Source: Halomonas nitroreducens (GTDB taxonomy: Bacteria > Pseudomonadota > Gammaproteobacteria > Pseudomonadales > Halomonadaceae). Taken from it: 64,000 nt of DNA. Shown here piece after piece: positions 25,294-34,156 of this stretch. Location: contig NZ_RXNS01000014.1 in the NCBI RefSeq assembly GCF_003966155.1, positions 1 to 64,000 of the forward strand, in the 5' to 3' direction. Position numbers and translations under genes: made by a program. Position 1 is the first letter of the stretch. The number at the start of each line of letters is the position of its first letter. The notes under the pieces were generated by a model that was given only the letters and a program-made list of their open reading frames with translations, had not been told where the DNA came from and made no database searches.

Positions 25294-26169
25294 ATGACCG
25301 GTACCCTCTACCGCCTCTCCGCCTTCACCCGTGACCCCCGGGGTGGCAACCCGGCCGGCGTCTGGCTGGGCGAGGCCCTGCTCGATCCCGCCACCATGCG
25401 TCGCATCGCCGCCGAGGTGGGCTATTCCGAGACCGCCTTCCTCGCGCCACGCCATGGCGAGACCCGACAGGTGCGTTACTACAGTCCCGAGGCCGAGGTC
25501 AGCTTCTGCGGCCATGCCACCGTGGCCGCCGGTGTGCTGCTGGGGCGCCTCGAAGGCGCGGGCACCTACCGGCTGGCCACGGCGGTCGGCGAAGTGCCGG
25601 TCACGGTGGAACGCGACGGCGGCGACTGGCGGGCCTCGCTGGTCTCGGTCACACCAGACTCCCGCGCCGCGGCCCCCGCGCTGATCGAGGCGGCCCTGGC
25701 AAGCCTCGGCTGGCAGGCCCACGAGCTGGACCCGGGCCTGCCGCCGGTCCTGGCCTATGCCGGGGCCTGGCACCTGGTGCTGGCCGTGGCCACCAAGGAA
25801 CGGCTCGATGACCTGAGCTACGACTTCGCGGCGCTCAAGGCGCTGATGCAACGCGAGCACCTCACCACACTGCAACTGGTGTGGCGCGAGTCGACGACGC
25901 GCTTTCATGCCCGGGACCCCTTCCCGGTGGGTGGAGTGGTGGAGGACCCGGCAACCGGCGCCGCGGCGGCGGCGCTGGGCGGCCACCTGCGGGCGGCGGG
26001 ACTGATCGAGACGCCCACCCGGCTGACAATCCTACAGGGCGAGGCGATGGGGCGCCCGAGCCGGATCGAGGTCAGGGTACCGGTCTCCGGAGGGATCGTG
26101 GTGGCCGGCACGGCGGTGGATCTCGAGGCGGTGCCGACCGACGCCACGAGGTCGGCGACACCGGGATAA
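25294..26169 (+). CDS. PhzF-family isomerase-like protein
   Basis: 291 residues with the two-lobed diaminopimelate-epimerase fold of the PhzF family: RGGNPAGVWL near the start, the catalytic Glu in GYSETAFL, VSFCGHATVAAG, and the C-terminal VVEDPATGAAAAALGGHL and ILQGEAMGRPSRI. PhzF proteins isomerise or hydrolyse small anthranilate-like acids; most genomic copies, like this one without other phz genes, have unknown substrates and are not evidence for phenazine synthesis. AGGAGA lies upstream of the ATG. It is divergent from the frameshifted LysR gene. Confidence 0.9.
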   Translation: MTGTLYRLSAFTRDPRGGNPAGVWLGEALLDPATMRRIAAEVGYSETAFLAPRHGETRQVRYYSPEAEVSFCGHATVAAGVLLGRLEGAGTYRLATAVGEVPVTVERDGGDWRASLVSVTPDSRAAAPALIEAALASLGWQAHELDPGLPPVLAYAGAWHLVLAVATKERLDDLSYDFAALKALMQREHLTTLQLVWRESTTRFHARDPFPVGGVVEDPATGAAAAALGGHLRAAGLIETPTRLTILQGEAMGRPSRIEVRVPVSGGIVVAGTAVDLEAVPTDATRSATPG

Positions 26170-26195
26170 ACCACGCACCGGTGTCCTGACGCAAA

Positions 26196-26227
26196 ACACC
26201 CCACTCGCCAGGGGCGCAGTGGGGTGT
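26196..26227 (-). terminator. rho-independent terminator for the small minus-strand gene
   Basis: A perfect 10-bp stem (26196-26205 with 26218-26227) around 12 bases; on the minus strand it is followed by TTTTGCGT. It lies 31 bp past the stop of the 103-residue protein and between convergent genes, so it may also help end phzF transcription. Confidence 0.72.
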
Positions 26228-26258
26228 GGTGAGGACGAACGCCGCGGCATCGCGACCC

Positions 26259-26570
26259 TCAATGCTGCGGGTCTTCCTCGAACAGCTCGGCCTTGGCGTC
26301 GCGCATGACGTCCTCGCAGGCGGCCTGGTGGGCGAGCTGGGTCAGCAGTCCCTGGGTCACGGCGAAGCCCTTGCCCAGGCAGGTGTCCACCTCTTCGCGG
26401 CTCACTTCCGGTGTGACGTTGCAGTCGATCTTGAGCGTTCTTCCGCTCCCTTCCAGCCTGTCGGCGAACGCCCGTAGCTGCCAGGCGAGTCGTTCTTTCC
26501 AGTTGGCCGATTCTTCCGCGCCTTCGTTCACGCTAAACGTGCACTGCCACTCGGGTTTGTAGACTCTCAT
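26259..26570 (-). CDS. conserved small cytoplasmic protein of unknown function
   Basis: 103 residues from the ATG at 26570, which is preceded by GGAGG at seven bases. It is charged and soluble: MRVYKPEWQCTFSVNEG, a WKERLAWQLRAFADRLEG helix, TLKIDCNVTPEVSREEVDTCLGKGFAV and a C-terminal helix with three Cys in all. No known fold is evident; the many acidic residues suit a halophile-like cytosol. It has its own terminator and seems to be monocistronic. Confidence 0.75.
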   Translation of the reverse strand: MRVYKPEWQCTFSVNEGAEESANWKERLAWQLRAFADRLEGSGRTLKIDCNVTPEVSREEVDTCLGKGFAVTQGLLTQLAHQAACEDVMRDAKAELFEEDPQH

Positions 26571-26833
26571 ACGAACCTCCGGTGCTGGCTTGGAATGAAT
26601 GCTCGATCGTCGTTGCTGCTCCGTGATCTGAAGATGTTGCCCGACCATCCTATCCGATTTTGCCGATCCGCGCAGGCGTGCCGTGCCGCAGCGTTGCGTG
26701 GGTCGAGGGTTTTCGCTTAACTGATTTCACGGCGGCGTGGCCGGAGCAGGGGCTGCCCGGAGGATGCCCCGGCTGATCGGGCACGAGCCCGGGTAGCCGC
26801 ACGGAAGCGGAACGACACATATGGGAGGTCGAG

Positions 26834-28246
26834 GTGAGCGAAGACGACACGAATGGCGCGATGGACCCGCGGACCGACGTGGCCTGGCTCGAGCGGCTGT
26901 CGGGACTCCAGGTGGCCGCGTCGGTGATGGTGGTGATCCTGACGGGCTCGGTGCTGCTCGGCTGGGGGATCGCCCCGCTCGGCCGCTGGCTGCCAACGGG
27001 GTGGGCGCTGATGCCGGCCACCACCGCGGCGGCCTGCCTGCTGCTGGCGCTGGGCCAGCTGGGGCTCGCCCGGCGGATCGTCGCGCCCCGCTCGGCCCGC
27101 TGCCTGGGGGGCGGCATCGTGCTGGGCCTCGCCGGCCTGGCGCTGGTCGGCCACTTGGCCGGTCGGATCTCCTTCGTGGGAGAGAGCCTGCTGGGCATGG
27201 ACCCCGTGCACATGGCATGGCCGGTCGCCGGCCACCTGATGCTGGCGAGCCTGGCCTTGCTGCTGGCCCGGGCGCGCGGCCGTGTCCCGACCGGGCTGAG
27301 GGACGGGCTGCTGGTGGCGCAGCTGGCGCTGCTGTTGGCCCTCGGCGGCGCCCGGCTGTTCGATGCCCTCGGCCTCTTCCCCCCTGCTGCCGGCTCGAGC
27401 CTGACCCTGCCCACCCTGGTCGTCCTGCTGCTGCTCACCCTGGCCCAGCTGGCCTTTCACGCCCGGGCGGGGCTCTTCTCGCTGCTGGCGATGCCGGGGC
27501 GCGCCGGTCGCCTGCTGCGCCGCGGCTGGCCGGCGGTGGTGGTGCTGCCCTTCCTCGTGGTGACCCTGGCGAGCCGGCTGGCGCCGGCGTCGCTGTCCTC
27601 CTCGGCGGCGGCGCTCATGGCTGCCCTGCTGGCGACACTGCTGCTGGTCATGCTGCTGTGGATGGGCGGCTGGAACGGTCGCCTGGAGGCGCGTCTGCGC
27701 GAGCTCTCGCTGAGCGACCCGCTGACCGGCCTCTACAACCGGCATGCCTTCGAGGCGCTGGGCGAGCAGTTGCGCCGCCTGGCACGGCGCGAATGCGAGT
27801 CCCTGTCGTTGCTCTACTTCGATCTCGACGGACTCAAGCGGATCAATGACGAGCTGGGCTACGAGACTGGCTCGCGGCTGATCGCCGACTTCGCCGGGCT
27901 GCTGGCCTCGCATACCCGGGAGAGTGATATCGTGGCCCGCCTCGGCGGTGACGAGTTCGCCGTGCTGATGCGCATCCACCCGGAGCACCTGACGGGCCTG
28001 CTGACTCGGCTCGAGGGCGAGCGCCAGGCCCTCAATGCCCGCCCCGAGCAGTCCTTCGTCATCGATTACAGCCAGGGCGAGGCGGTCATCGCCCCGGACG
28101 AGACCGGCGCGCTCTCGGCGCTGATGGCGCAGGCCGAGTCGCGCATGCTCGCCCGCAAGGCCCGCAAGCGCGCCTGGGCCGGTGGCACCGGTGTCCCCGT
28201 GCCTCCGGCGTCGGGGCTCAACCCGCCCCGGCCGGCCCACGACTGA
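26834..28246 (+). CDS. membrane-anchored diguanylate cyclase (GGDEF domain)
   Basis: 470 residues. About eight hydrophobic segments fill residues 25-285 as a membrane sensor of MASE-like type, followed by LSLSDPLTGLYNRHAFE and an intact GGDEF signature (residues 371-375, RLGGDEFAVLM). The allosteric I-site RxxD five residues before GGDEF reads RESDIVA, so the Arg-x-x-Asp is retained. The C-terminal part of the domain is short, and the usual R-A-D-x-A-(L/M)-Y segment is divergent (LMAQAESRMLARKA). It should make c-di-GMP in response to an unknown membrane signal. GTG start chosen because GGAGG lies five bases before it. Confidence 0.88.
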   Translation: MSEDDTNGAMDPRTDVAWLERLSGLQVAASVMVVILTGSVLLGWGIAPLGRWLPTGWALMPATTAAACLLLALGQLGLARRIVAPRSARCLGGGIVLGLAGLALVGHLAGRISFVGESLLGMDPVHMAWPVAGHLMLASLALLLARARGRVPTGLRDGLLVAQLALLLALGGARLFDALGLFPPAAGSSLTLPTLVVLLLLTLAQLAFHARAGLFSLLAMPGRAGRLLRRGWPAVVVLPFLVVTLASRLAPASLSSSAAALMAALLATLLLVMLLWMGGWNGRLEARLRELSLSDPLTGLYNRHAFEALGEQLRRLARRECESLSLLYFDLDGLKRINDELGYETGSRLIADFAGLLASHTRESDIVARLGGDEFAVLMRIHPEHLTGLLTRLEGERQALNARPEQSFVIDYSQGEAVIAPDETGALSALMAQAESRMLARKARKRAWAGGTGVPVPPASGLNPPRPAHD

Positions 28247-28368
28247 GCGCCCGGCCGGGGCGCCCCTCGGGCCAGCGGGGCGTCCCGTTCGGTGACGCCT
28301 GCCGCGACCGGCGACATCGGGCAGCGCTCGCGTTCCGTCGATATCACCTTCGCAAGAGTCAGGTTGCC

Positions 28369-30036
28369 ATGGGCCAACGATTCGCTTGGATGCTGCTGAT
28401 GATGATCCTCGTGTTTCCCGCCGTGTGTGCGGCTCAGGAAGCCGAGGACCACTGGTTCGAGGTCAGTGCACTGAACCCGGGACTCGGGGCAGTGCCCGAG
28501 GAGGTCGAGCGGTTGACCCCCCGCGAGTCGATCCGCAGCTTCTTCGAGCTCGCCGAGAAAAACGATTTTGCCGCCGCCGCGCATCTGCTCAACCTCGAGG
28601 ACCTTTCCCCGCAGGAGCAGGCCGCGAAGGGACCCGAGCTGGCCAGGCAGCTGGCCTCGGTTCTGCAGCACGGTGAGTGGGTCAATATCTCGTCCCTGCC
28701 GGCCCGTCGGGATGCCATGATCGATGAAGGGGCCAACCAGCATCCTCGGGCAGGGGAGGCGCGGCGTAATCTCAAACTGGCGTCGCTCGAGGCAAATGGC
28801 CAGACCTACGATATACGGCTAGCTCGCTACAAGGCGGGCGATCAGCAACCGGTGTGGCTGTTCATGCCGGATACCCTCTCGGTCGTCCCCGCCCTGTACG
28901 AGGCCTTCGGCCCGGCCTGGGTGGAGCCCCATATCCCCGAGCGTTTCAAGCAGCCCCTGGGGATGCTGCGGCTCTGGGAATGGCTGGCCATTCCACTGTT
29001 CATCGGCATGATCGGCCTGCTGGGGTTCGCGGTGTACAGCCTGACCAGCTTGCTGGCTCGCTGGCTGCCAGCCGGCGTCTCCAGCATCTTCGCCGGCCGG
29101 GTGGGGATGCCACTGGCCTTCATCGTCATGTCCCTGGTGGCCCAATGGACGCTCGGCTATGTGGTCTCCTTCTCGGGAGCGGCCACCACCGTCTTCCGCA
29201 TCCTGCTGGCGCTCATCATGGCCTGGGGGCTCGGGCTCATCGCCTTGCGCTTCGTCGATACCATCCTGCTCAAGGTGACCTCACGCCTGGTCGGCGAGAT
29301 CGACGATACCCGCCACCAGGACGAGCGCAGGCTGCTGACCACCCTCTATGCCCTGCGCCGGACCATTATCCTGATCACGGTGGTCATCGCGGCCGTCTAT
29401 GTGCTGGGCAACCTGAGCATCTTCGATTCGCTCGGCATGACGCTGCTGGCGTCGGCCAGTGTACTGACGGTGCTGGTGGGCATCGCGGGACAAGCGGTGC
29501 TGGGCAATATCCTCGCCTCCTTCCAGGTGGCCCTGGCGAAGCCAGTGCGCATCGGTGACAGCGTGTTCTTCGAGGGGCAGTGGTGCTACGTGGAAGGTAT
29601 CTTCTACACCTTCATTCGCCTGCGGACCTGGGACGAGCGGCGGCTGATCGTGCCGGTAACGTATTTCATCTCCAAGCCGTTCGAGAACTGGTCCACCAAG
29701 AACGCCAAGATGTACCGCCAGTTCGTGTTGACCCTCCACCTCAGCGCCGACGTGCAGTGCCTGCGGGACAAGTTCCAGGAACTCGCGAAAGACGAGGAGG
29801 GCGTCATCGATCATGACCGGTTGCTGTGTTACGTGACCGGGCAATCCGCGGACGCCCAGGAGATCACCTTCTACCTGATGACGCCGGAGCCCATGTCCGG
29901 CTGGCTCGCCGAGACCAATCTGCGCGAGCGCATGCTGGCGTTCGTCAGGGAGCAGCATCCCGAGTGGTGGCCTCGGGAGGTCGTGGTCATCAGTCATCAG
30001 GACGTGGCGCGTGGCCATGCGTCGGGTCACCGATGA
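28369..30036 (+). CDS. mechanosensitive channel protein (MscS family)
   Basis: 555 residues. A signal peptide (about 1-22, ending CAAQ) leads a periplasmic domain to about residue 190; four membrane helices follow, the last being the pore helix with its Gly/Ala-rich ASASVLTVLVGIAGQAVLGNILASFQVAL, then the beta domain (PVRIGDSVFFEGQWCYVE, LIVPVTYFISKPFENWS) and a C-terminal mixed domain. This is the large YbdG/YnaI-like class that opens on osmotic downshock. Alone, 122 bp after the cyclase gene. Confidence 0.92.
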   Translation: MGQRFAWMLLMMILVFPAVCAAQEAEDHWFEVSALNPGLGAVPEEVERLTPRESIRSFFELAEKNDFAAAAHLLNLEDLSPQEQAAKGPELARQLASVLQHGEWVNISSLPARRDAMIDEGANQHPRAGEARRNLKLASLEANGQTYDIRLARYKAGDQQPVWLFMPDTLSVVPALYEAFGPAWVEPHIPERFKQPLGMLRLWEWLAIPLFIGMIGLLGFAVYSLTSLLARWLPAGVSSIFAGRVGMPLAFIVMSLVAQWTLGYVVSFSGAATTVFRILLALIMAWGLGLIALRFVDTILLKVTSRLVGEIDDTRHQDERRLLTTLYALRRTIILITVVIAAVYVLGNLSIFDSLGMTLLASASVLTVLVGIAGQAVLGNILASFQVALAKPVRIGDSVFFEGQWCYVEGIFYTFIRLRTWDERRLIVPVTYFISKPFENWSTKNAKMYRQFVLTLHLSADVQCLRDKFQELAKDEEGVIDHDRLLCYVTGQSADAQEITFYLMTPEPMSGWLAETNLRERMLAFVREQHPEWWPREVVVISHQDVARGHASGHR

Positions 30037-30087
30037 CGCCATGTCGCCGCAGCGGGTCGCCGTCGGCCCCACGTGGGCGAGCCGCGA

Positions 30088-30957
30088 CTAGCGCAGCACG
30101 ATATCGCCCAGGACCCGGGTTAGCCGCGCCAGCAGCTCGCCGCTGTGGCGCCAGAAGTGCCAGTAGAGCGGCACCGCCAGGGAGCGCGCCGGGGCGATGC
30201 TCGCCAGGCGGCCCTCGGCCACCAGCGATTCCACCTGCAGGCGCGGCATCATGCCGTAGCCGATGCCGCCGGCGGCGAGGCGCACGAACCCCTCCGAGGA
30301 CGGGCAGAGATGGTGGGGGAAGGCACCGTGATAGCCGCACTGGGCGAGGAAGCGGTGCTGGAGCTGGTCATGGGGGCCGTAGACGATGGCCGGGGCCTGG
30401 CGGAAGGCCACCTCCGTGGGCCCCTCGGGGAAGTAGCGAGCGATGTAGTCCGGGGTCGCGTAGGGATGATAGACCATGGTGCCGAGCGGCACGCAGCGGG
30501 CGCCGGCGATGGGCTGGTCGCTGGCGCACAGGCAGGCGGCCACGTCACCGTCGCGTAGTCGCTTGAGCCCCACGTCCTGATCCTCGATCACCAGGTCGAG
30601 CAGCAGCCCCTCGGCCCGGCAGAAGTCGCTCACGGCCTCGGCCCACCAGGTCGCCAGGCTGTCGGCGTTGAGCGCGATCCGCAGCCGCGGCGAGGCGGCT
30701 TCCAGGGTCGGCAGGGCGGAACGCAGGTCGCGTTCCAGTAGCCGGACCTGCTGGTGGTGGTTGAGCAGCCGCCGACCCGCCGGCGTGGGTTCGAGATGGG
30801 GGTGACGGATCAGCACCGGCTGGCCGAGGCGGATCTCCAGGGCCTTGATGCGCTGGGAGACCGCCGACTGGGAGAGGCCGAGCGCGGCTCCGGCGCGCTC
30901 GAAGCCGCCACACTCGATCACCGTGGCCAGGGCCTCGAGCAGCTTGTAGTCAAGCAT
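30088..30957 (-). CDS. argP: LysR-family transcriptional regulator ArgP
   Basis: 289 residues from the second Met (30957). The LysR helix-turn-helix reads LDYKLLEALATVIECGGFERAGAALGLSQSAVSQRIKALE, which is the ArgP/IciA form, and the effector domain has LRIALNADSLATWW and a GYGMMPRLQVESLVAEG end. ArgP senses lysine and arginine and activates the basic amino acid exporter gene argO, which lies divergently 90 bp away here. The shared intergenic region is AT-rich (around 30960-31010) and is the likely binding site. Confidence 0.93.
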   Translation of the reverse strand: MLDYKLLEALATVIECGGFERAGAALGLSQSAVSQRIKALEIRLGQPVLIRHPHLEPTPAGRRLLNHHQQVRLLERDLRSALPTLEAASPRLRIALNADSLATWWAEAVSDFCRAEGLLLDLVIEDQDVGLKRLRDGDVAACLCASDQPIAGARCVPLGTMVYHPYATPDYIARYFPEGPTEVAFRQAPAIVYGPHDQLQHRFLAQCGYHGAFPHHLCPSSEGFVRLAAGGIGYGMMPRLQVESLVAEGRLASIAPARSLAVPLYWHFWRHSGELLARLTRVLGDIVLR

Positions 30958-31047
30958 AAGCAAAACTGATGCAGCATTAGGAGGATGATTTTTCAGTATA
31001 ACGATTCGCCGCTAGGCTGGCCTCCTCACCTTCAGGGAGGACCCACG

Positions 31048-31665
31048 ATGCTGGAGAGTTACCTGACCGGGCTGGTGGTGTGCGGTGGCATCATCATCGC
31101 CATCGGCGCCCAGAATGCCTACGTGCTGGGGCTCGCCGTGCGGCGCGAGCACCACTGGTGGTCCGCCGGGCTGTGCATGGGCACCGACCTGCTGCTGGTC
31201 TCTGCTGGCATGTTCGGCATGAGTGCCGTGCTGCTGACGATGCCCGGTGCTCTGGAGGCGCTGCGCTGGCTGGGGGTGGTGTTTCTCGGCTGGCTGGCCC
31301 TCCAGGCGTTGCATCGCGCCACCGCCGGACGCCAGGGGCTGGCCGTCGCCGAGGCACGGGGCCACAGCGTCACCCGGGTGGTGCTGGCCACCCTGGCCGT
31401 CACCGTGCTCAATCCCCAGGTGTACCTGGACACCCTGCTGCTGATCCCCTCGGTGGGCGCCCAGCAGGACAGTGCGGGGGCCTTCGTGGCCGGCGCCGGC
31501 AGCGCCTCCATCCTGTGGTTCAGCCTGCTCGCCTGGGGCGGGGCGCTGCTCTCGCCCTGGCTGTCGCGGCCGCGGGCCTGGCGGGTGATCGACGGCGGCA
31601 TCGGGGTGATGATGGCGATCATCGCCGTGCAGCTGGCCGGCGGCGAGCTCGGCGGAGTCGCCTGA
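31048..31665 (+). CDS. argO: LysE/ArgO-family basic amino acid exporter
   Basis: 205 residues from the ATG at 31048 with GGGAGG upstream; the frame opens at 30985. Six membrane helices. The LysE-family features are GAQNAYVLGLAVRREHH near residue 20, the VTVLNPQVYLDTLLLI segment with the conserved Asn-Pro, and the C-terminal helix pair. These proteins export arginine and/or lysine with the proton gradient, protecting from basic amino acid overload. Divergent from argP, its expected activator. Confidence 0.92.
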   Translation: MLESYLTGLVVCGGIIIAIGAQNAYVLGLAVRREHHWWSAGLCMGTDLLLVSAGMFGMSAVLLTMPGALEALRWLGVVFLGWLALQALHRATAGRQGLAVAEARGHSVTRVVLATLAVTVLNPQVYLDTLLLIPSVGAQQDSAGAFVAGAGSASILWFSLLAWGGALLSPWLSRPRAWRVIDGGIGVMMAIIAVQLAGGELGGVA

Positions 31666-31779
31666 CCCCGGCAGTGGTACAGTCCCCGCGACGATATCGA
31701 CGCGGCATAAAGCGAGGGACAGACCCTGGTATCCAGGCAGGCCGAACACACCACTCCCGGCCACGCACCGGGCCCACCC

Positions 31780-32517
31780 ATGCACGCTCAGGAACGCCGG
31801 GGCCTCTACCGGGCGGTGTTCAACCGGCGTGACGTGCGCGGCCAGTTCCGTCCCGAGCCGCTACCGGACGCGGTATTGAGCCGCATCCTGCACGCCGCCC
31901 ACCAGGCCCCCTCGGTGGGCTTCATGCAGCCCTGGGACTTCATCCTGATCCGTTTGCGGGCGGTGCGCGAGCGCATCCATCGCGACTTCTGCACCGCCCA
32001 TGGCGAGGCCGCGGAAATGTTCGAGGCGGCGCGTCGCGAGACCTACCGCGGCCTCAAGCTGGAGGGCATCCTCGAGGCGCCGCTCAACCTGTGCATCACC
32101 CGCGACCGCGAGCGCAGCGGCGGCCCGGTGATCGGCCGCACCCCGCAGCAGGAGATGGACCTCTACAGTACCGTCTGCGCGGTACAGAACCTGTGGCTGG
32201 CGGCACGCGTCGAGGGGGGCGGGGTGGGCTGGGTGTCGATCCTGCACCGCGAGGTGCTCAGCGAGATCCTCGCCCTGCCGGCGACGGTAGTGCCCGTCGC
32301 CTACCTGTGCCTGGGCTATGTCAGCCACTTTCCCGAGCGCCCGGAACTCGAGACCGCCGGCTGGCACTCGCGGACCCCGCTGGAGGAGCTGGTGGCCTTC
32401 GAGCGCTGGGGGCAGGGCGCCACGGCAGCAGAGGAGCCGCTGATCGCGCAGCTGCGCGAGGACCGGGACTTTCCCGCGACGTTCAACGCCGGCGAATCAA
32501 CGCCGGGCGAGCACTGA
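31780..32517 (+). CDS. bluB: 5,6-dimethylbenzimidazole synthase BluB
   Basis: 245 residues, nitroreductase-like flavin fold. Diagnostic BluB sequences are FNRRDVRGQFRPEPLP, HQAPSVGFMQPWDFI, GRTPQQEMDLYSTVCAVQNLWLAARVEGGGVGWVS and CLGYVSHFPERPELE. BluB consumes FMNH2 with oxygen to give the lower ligand of vitamin B12. No cobalamin synthesis genes lie nearby and I could not find a cobalamin riboswitch in the 114 bp upstream. The ATG at 31780 has no strong ribosome site. Confidence 0.93.
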   Translation: MHAQERRGLYRAVFNRRDVRGQFRPEPLPDAVLSRILHAAHQAPSVGFMQPWDFILIRLRAVRERIHRDFCTAHGEAAEMFEAARRETYRGLKLEGILEAPLNLCITRDRERSGGPVIGRTPQQEMDLYSTVCAVQNLWLAARVEGGGVGWVSILHREVLSEILALPATVVPVAYLCLGYVSHFPERPELETAGWHSRTPLEELVAFERWGQGATAAEEPLIAQLREDRDFPATFNAGESTPGEH

Positions 32518-32526
32518 GCGCGGCGC

Positions 32527-34017
32527 TCAGCGCGGGTGCAGCCAGCCCGGCAGCAGGCTGTAGGGGTCGATCGGCTGGTTGGCGTCGTGGGGGACCTGCA
32601 ACGTCCTCAGGCGCGCGAACAGGCGCTCGTCCTTGCATTCGTCGAACAGCTCGCTGCAGCCCCCCACGAACTCGCCGCCGATGAAGATCTGCGGCAGCGT
32701 CAGCACGCCGGTGCGGGCCCGCAGCACCGCCCGGATCCGGCCGCCCAGGTTGTCCTGCTGGTAGTCCACGGCATCCAGGTCGACGCTCTCGTAGGGGATG
32801 GCGTAGTGGCGCAGCAGCTTGCGGACCGACCAGCAGAACTCGCACCACTCCAGGGCGAACATCACCACCGGTTGGCGGGGATCGCCGATCAGCCGGTCGA
32901 CTTCGGCCTCCGCCTCGGCATCGGTGGCCTCGGTGGAGGCCGCGGCGCCGGATGGGGCAGGGCGGGGCGCCACGTCGAAACGGTAGCCCGGGGTCGAGCA
33001 GGACAGCAGGGTCTCCTCCTCGGTCATCTCGACGGGCACGTCCTCGAACAGCGGTGTGGACAGGTAGCGCTCGCCGGTGTCCGGCAGCATGCACAACAGG
33101 GTAGTGCCCGCCGGGGCCCGCTCGGCCACCTGCAGCGCTCCGGCGAAGGTGGCCCCGGCGGAGATGCCGACGAAGATGCCCTCCCGGCTGGCCAGCTCCC
33201 GGGCGCAGCGCAGGGCGTCCTTGCCGTTGATGGCCAGGAACTCGTCGATGCGATGCCCCGCGAGCACCGGCTCCACCAGCTGCGGGATGAAGTCCGGCGT
33301 CCAGCCTTGCATCAGGTGGGGGCGGAACTGCGAGTGGCTCTGGGCATGGCCGCCGTCGGGCAGGCGTGCCTGGGGGATGCCGCTGGCCAGGATGGCGGCG
33401 TTGTCGGGTTCGCAGACCACGATGCGGGTGTGGGGGCTCTCGCGCTTGAGGACCCGGGAGACGCCGCTCAGGGTGCCGCCGGTCCCGACACCGGTCACCC
33501 AGTAGTCCAGGGGCAGGTCCGCGAAGTCGCGGAGGATCTCGACGGCCGTGGTCCGCTCGTGGATCGCCGCATTGGCCGGGTTCTCGAACTGCCGTGACTG
33601 CCACCAGCCGTGCTTCTCGGCGAGCTCGCGGGCCTTGGCGACCATGCCCGAGCCCTTCTCCGAGGCCGGGGTCAGCACCACCCGGGCGCCGAGGAAGCGC
33701 ATCAGCTTGCGCCGCTCGACGCTGAAGTTCTCGGCCATGGTCACCACCAGCGGATAGCCCTTCTGGGCGCAGACCATGGCCAGACCGATGCCGGTGTTGC
33801 CGCTGGTGGCCTCGACCACCGTCTGCCCCGGCGCCAGGTCGCCGCGACGCTCGGCATCCTCGATGACGCCGAGCGCCAGGCGATCCTTGACCGACCCCAT
33901 CGGGTTGCAGGCCTCGAGCTTGACGAACAGCGACACGTCCGGCGGTGCGAGGTTGTGGATGCGCACCACCGGTGTATTGCCGATCGTCTCGAGGATGCTC
34001 TGGTAGCGATGGCTCAT
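32527..34017 (-). CDS. cysteine synthase fused to a C-terminal glutaredoxin domain
   Basis: 496 residues. Residues 1-325 are a fold-type II PLP cysteine synthase: PLP-Lys region NPMGSVKDRLA, substrate loop ATSGNTGIG, phosphate-cup GTGGTLSGV and the re-face GISAGATFAG. A linker rich in Ala, Glu and Pro (about 350-385) joins a glutaredoxin domain with active site WCEFCWSV (a CEFC dithiol) and the cis-Pro/GSH turn LTLPQIFIGGEFVGGCSEL. The fusion would couple O-acetylserine sulfhydrylase activity to thiol reduction. The arrangement exists in some proteobacteria, but is not the usual cysK. Convergent with bluB. Confidence 0.9.
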   Translation of the reverse strand: MSHRYQSILETIGNTPVVRIHNLAPPDVSLFVKLEACNPMGSVKDRLALGVIEDAERRGDLAPGQTVVEATSGNTGIGLAMVCAQKGYPLVVTMAENFSVERRKLMRFLGARVVLTPASEKGSGMVAKARELAEKHGWWQSRQFENPANAAIHERTTAVEILRDFADLPLDYWVTGVGTGGTLSGVSRVLKRESPHTRIVVCEPDNAAILASGIPQARLPDGGHAQSHSQFRPHLMQGWTPDFIPQLVEPVLAGHRIDEFLAINGKDALRCARELASREGIFVGISAGATFAGALQVAERAPAGTTLLCMLPDTGERYLSTPLFEDVPVEMTEEETLLSCSTPGYRFDVAPRPAPSGAAASTEATDAEAEAEVDRLIGDPRQPVVMFALEWCEFCWSVRKLLRHYAIPYESVDLDAVDYQQDNLGGRIRAVLRARTGVLTLPQIFIGGEFVGGCSELFDECKDERLFARLRTLQVPHDANQPIDPYSLLPGWLHPR

Positions 34018-34156
34018 GTCGACGTTTCCCGCCGGACTACAGGCTCACTGTATGAAGGCCGGATACCTCTCGCCATAGGCTGTTCGGCTGAATCGAGGCT
34101 GACGCGAACCAGCCGCCCAGGCCGCTCCGCGGTGGGCTGCGCGTCGCGGGGCTAGA

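Noticed and set aside
25294..26169. Phenazine biosynthesis because of the PhzF name
   Set aside because: No other phz genes are present; isolated PhzF homologues are widespread and not linked to phenazines.
31666..31779. Possible cobalamin riboswitch upstream of bluB
   Set aside because: The space is 114 bp and I could not find the conserved core boxes; a CAGTCCCCGCGACG stretch is only superficially similar.
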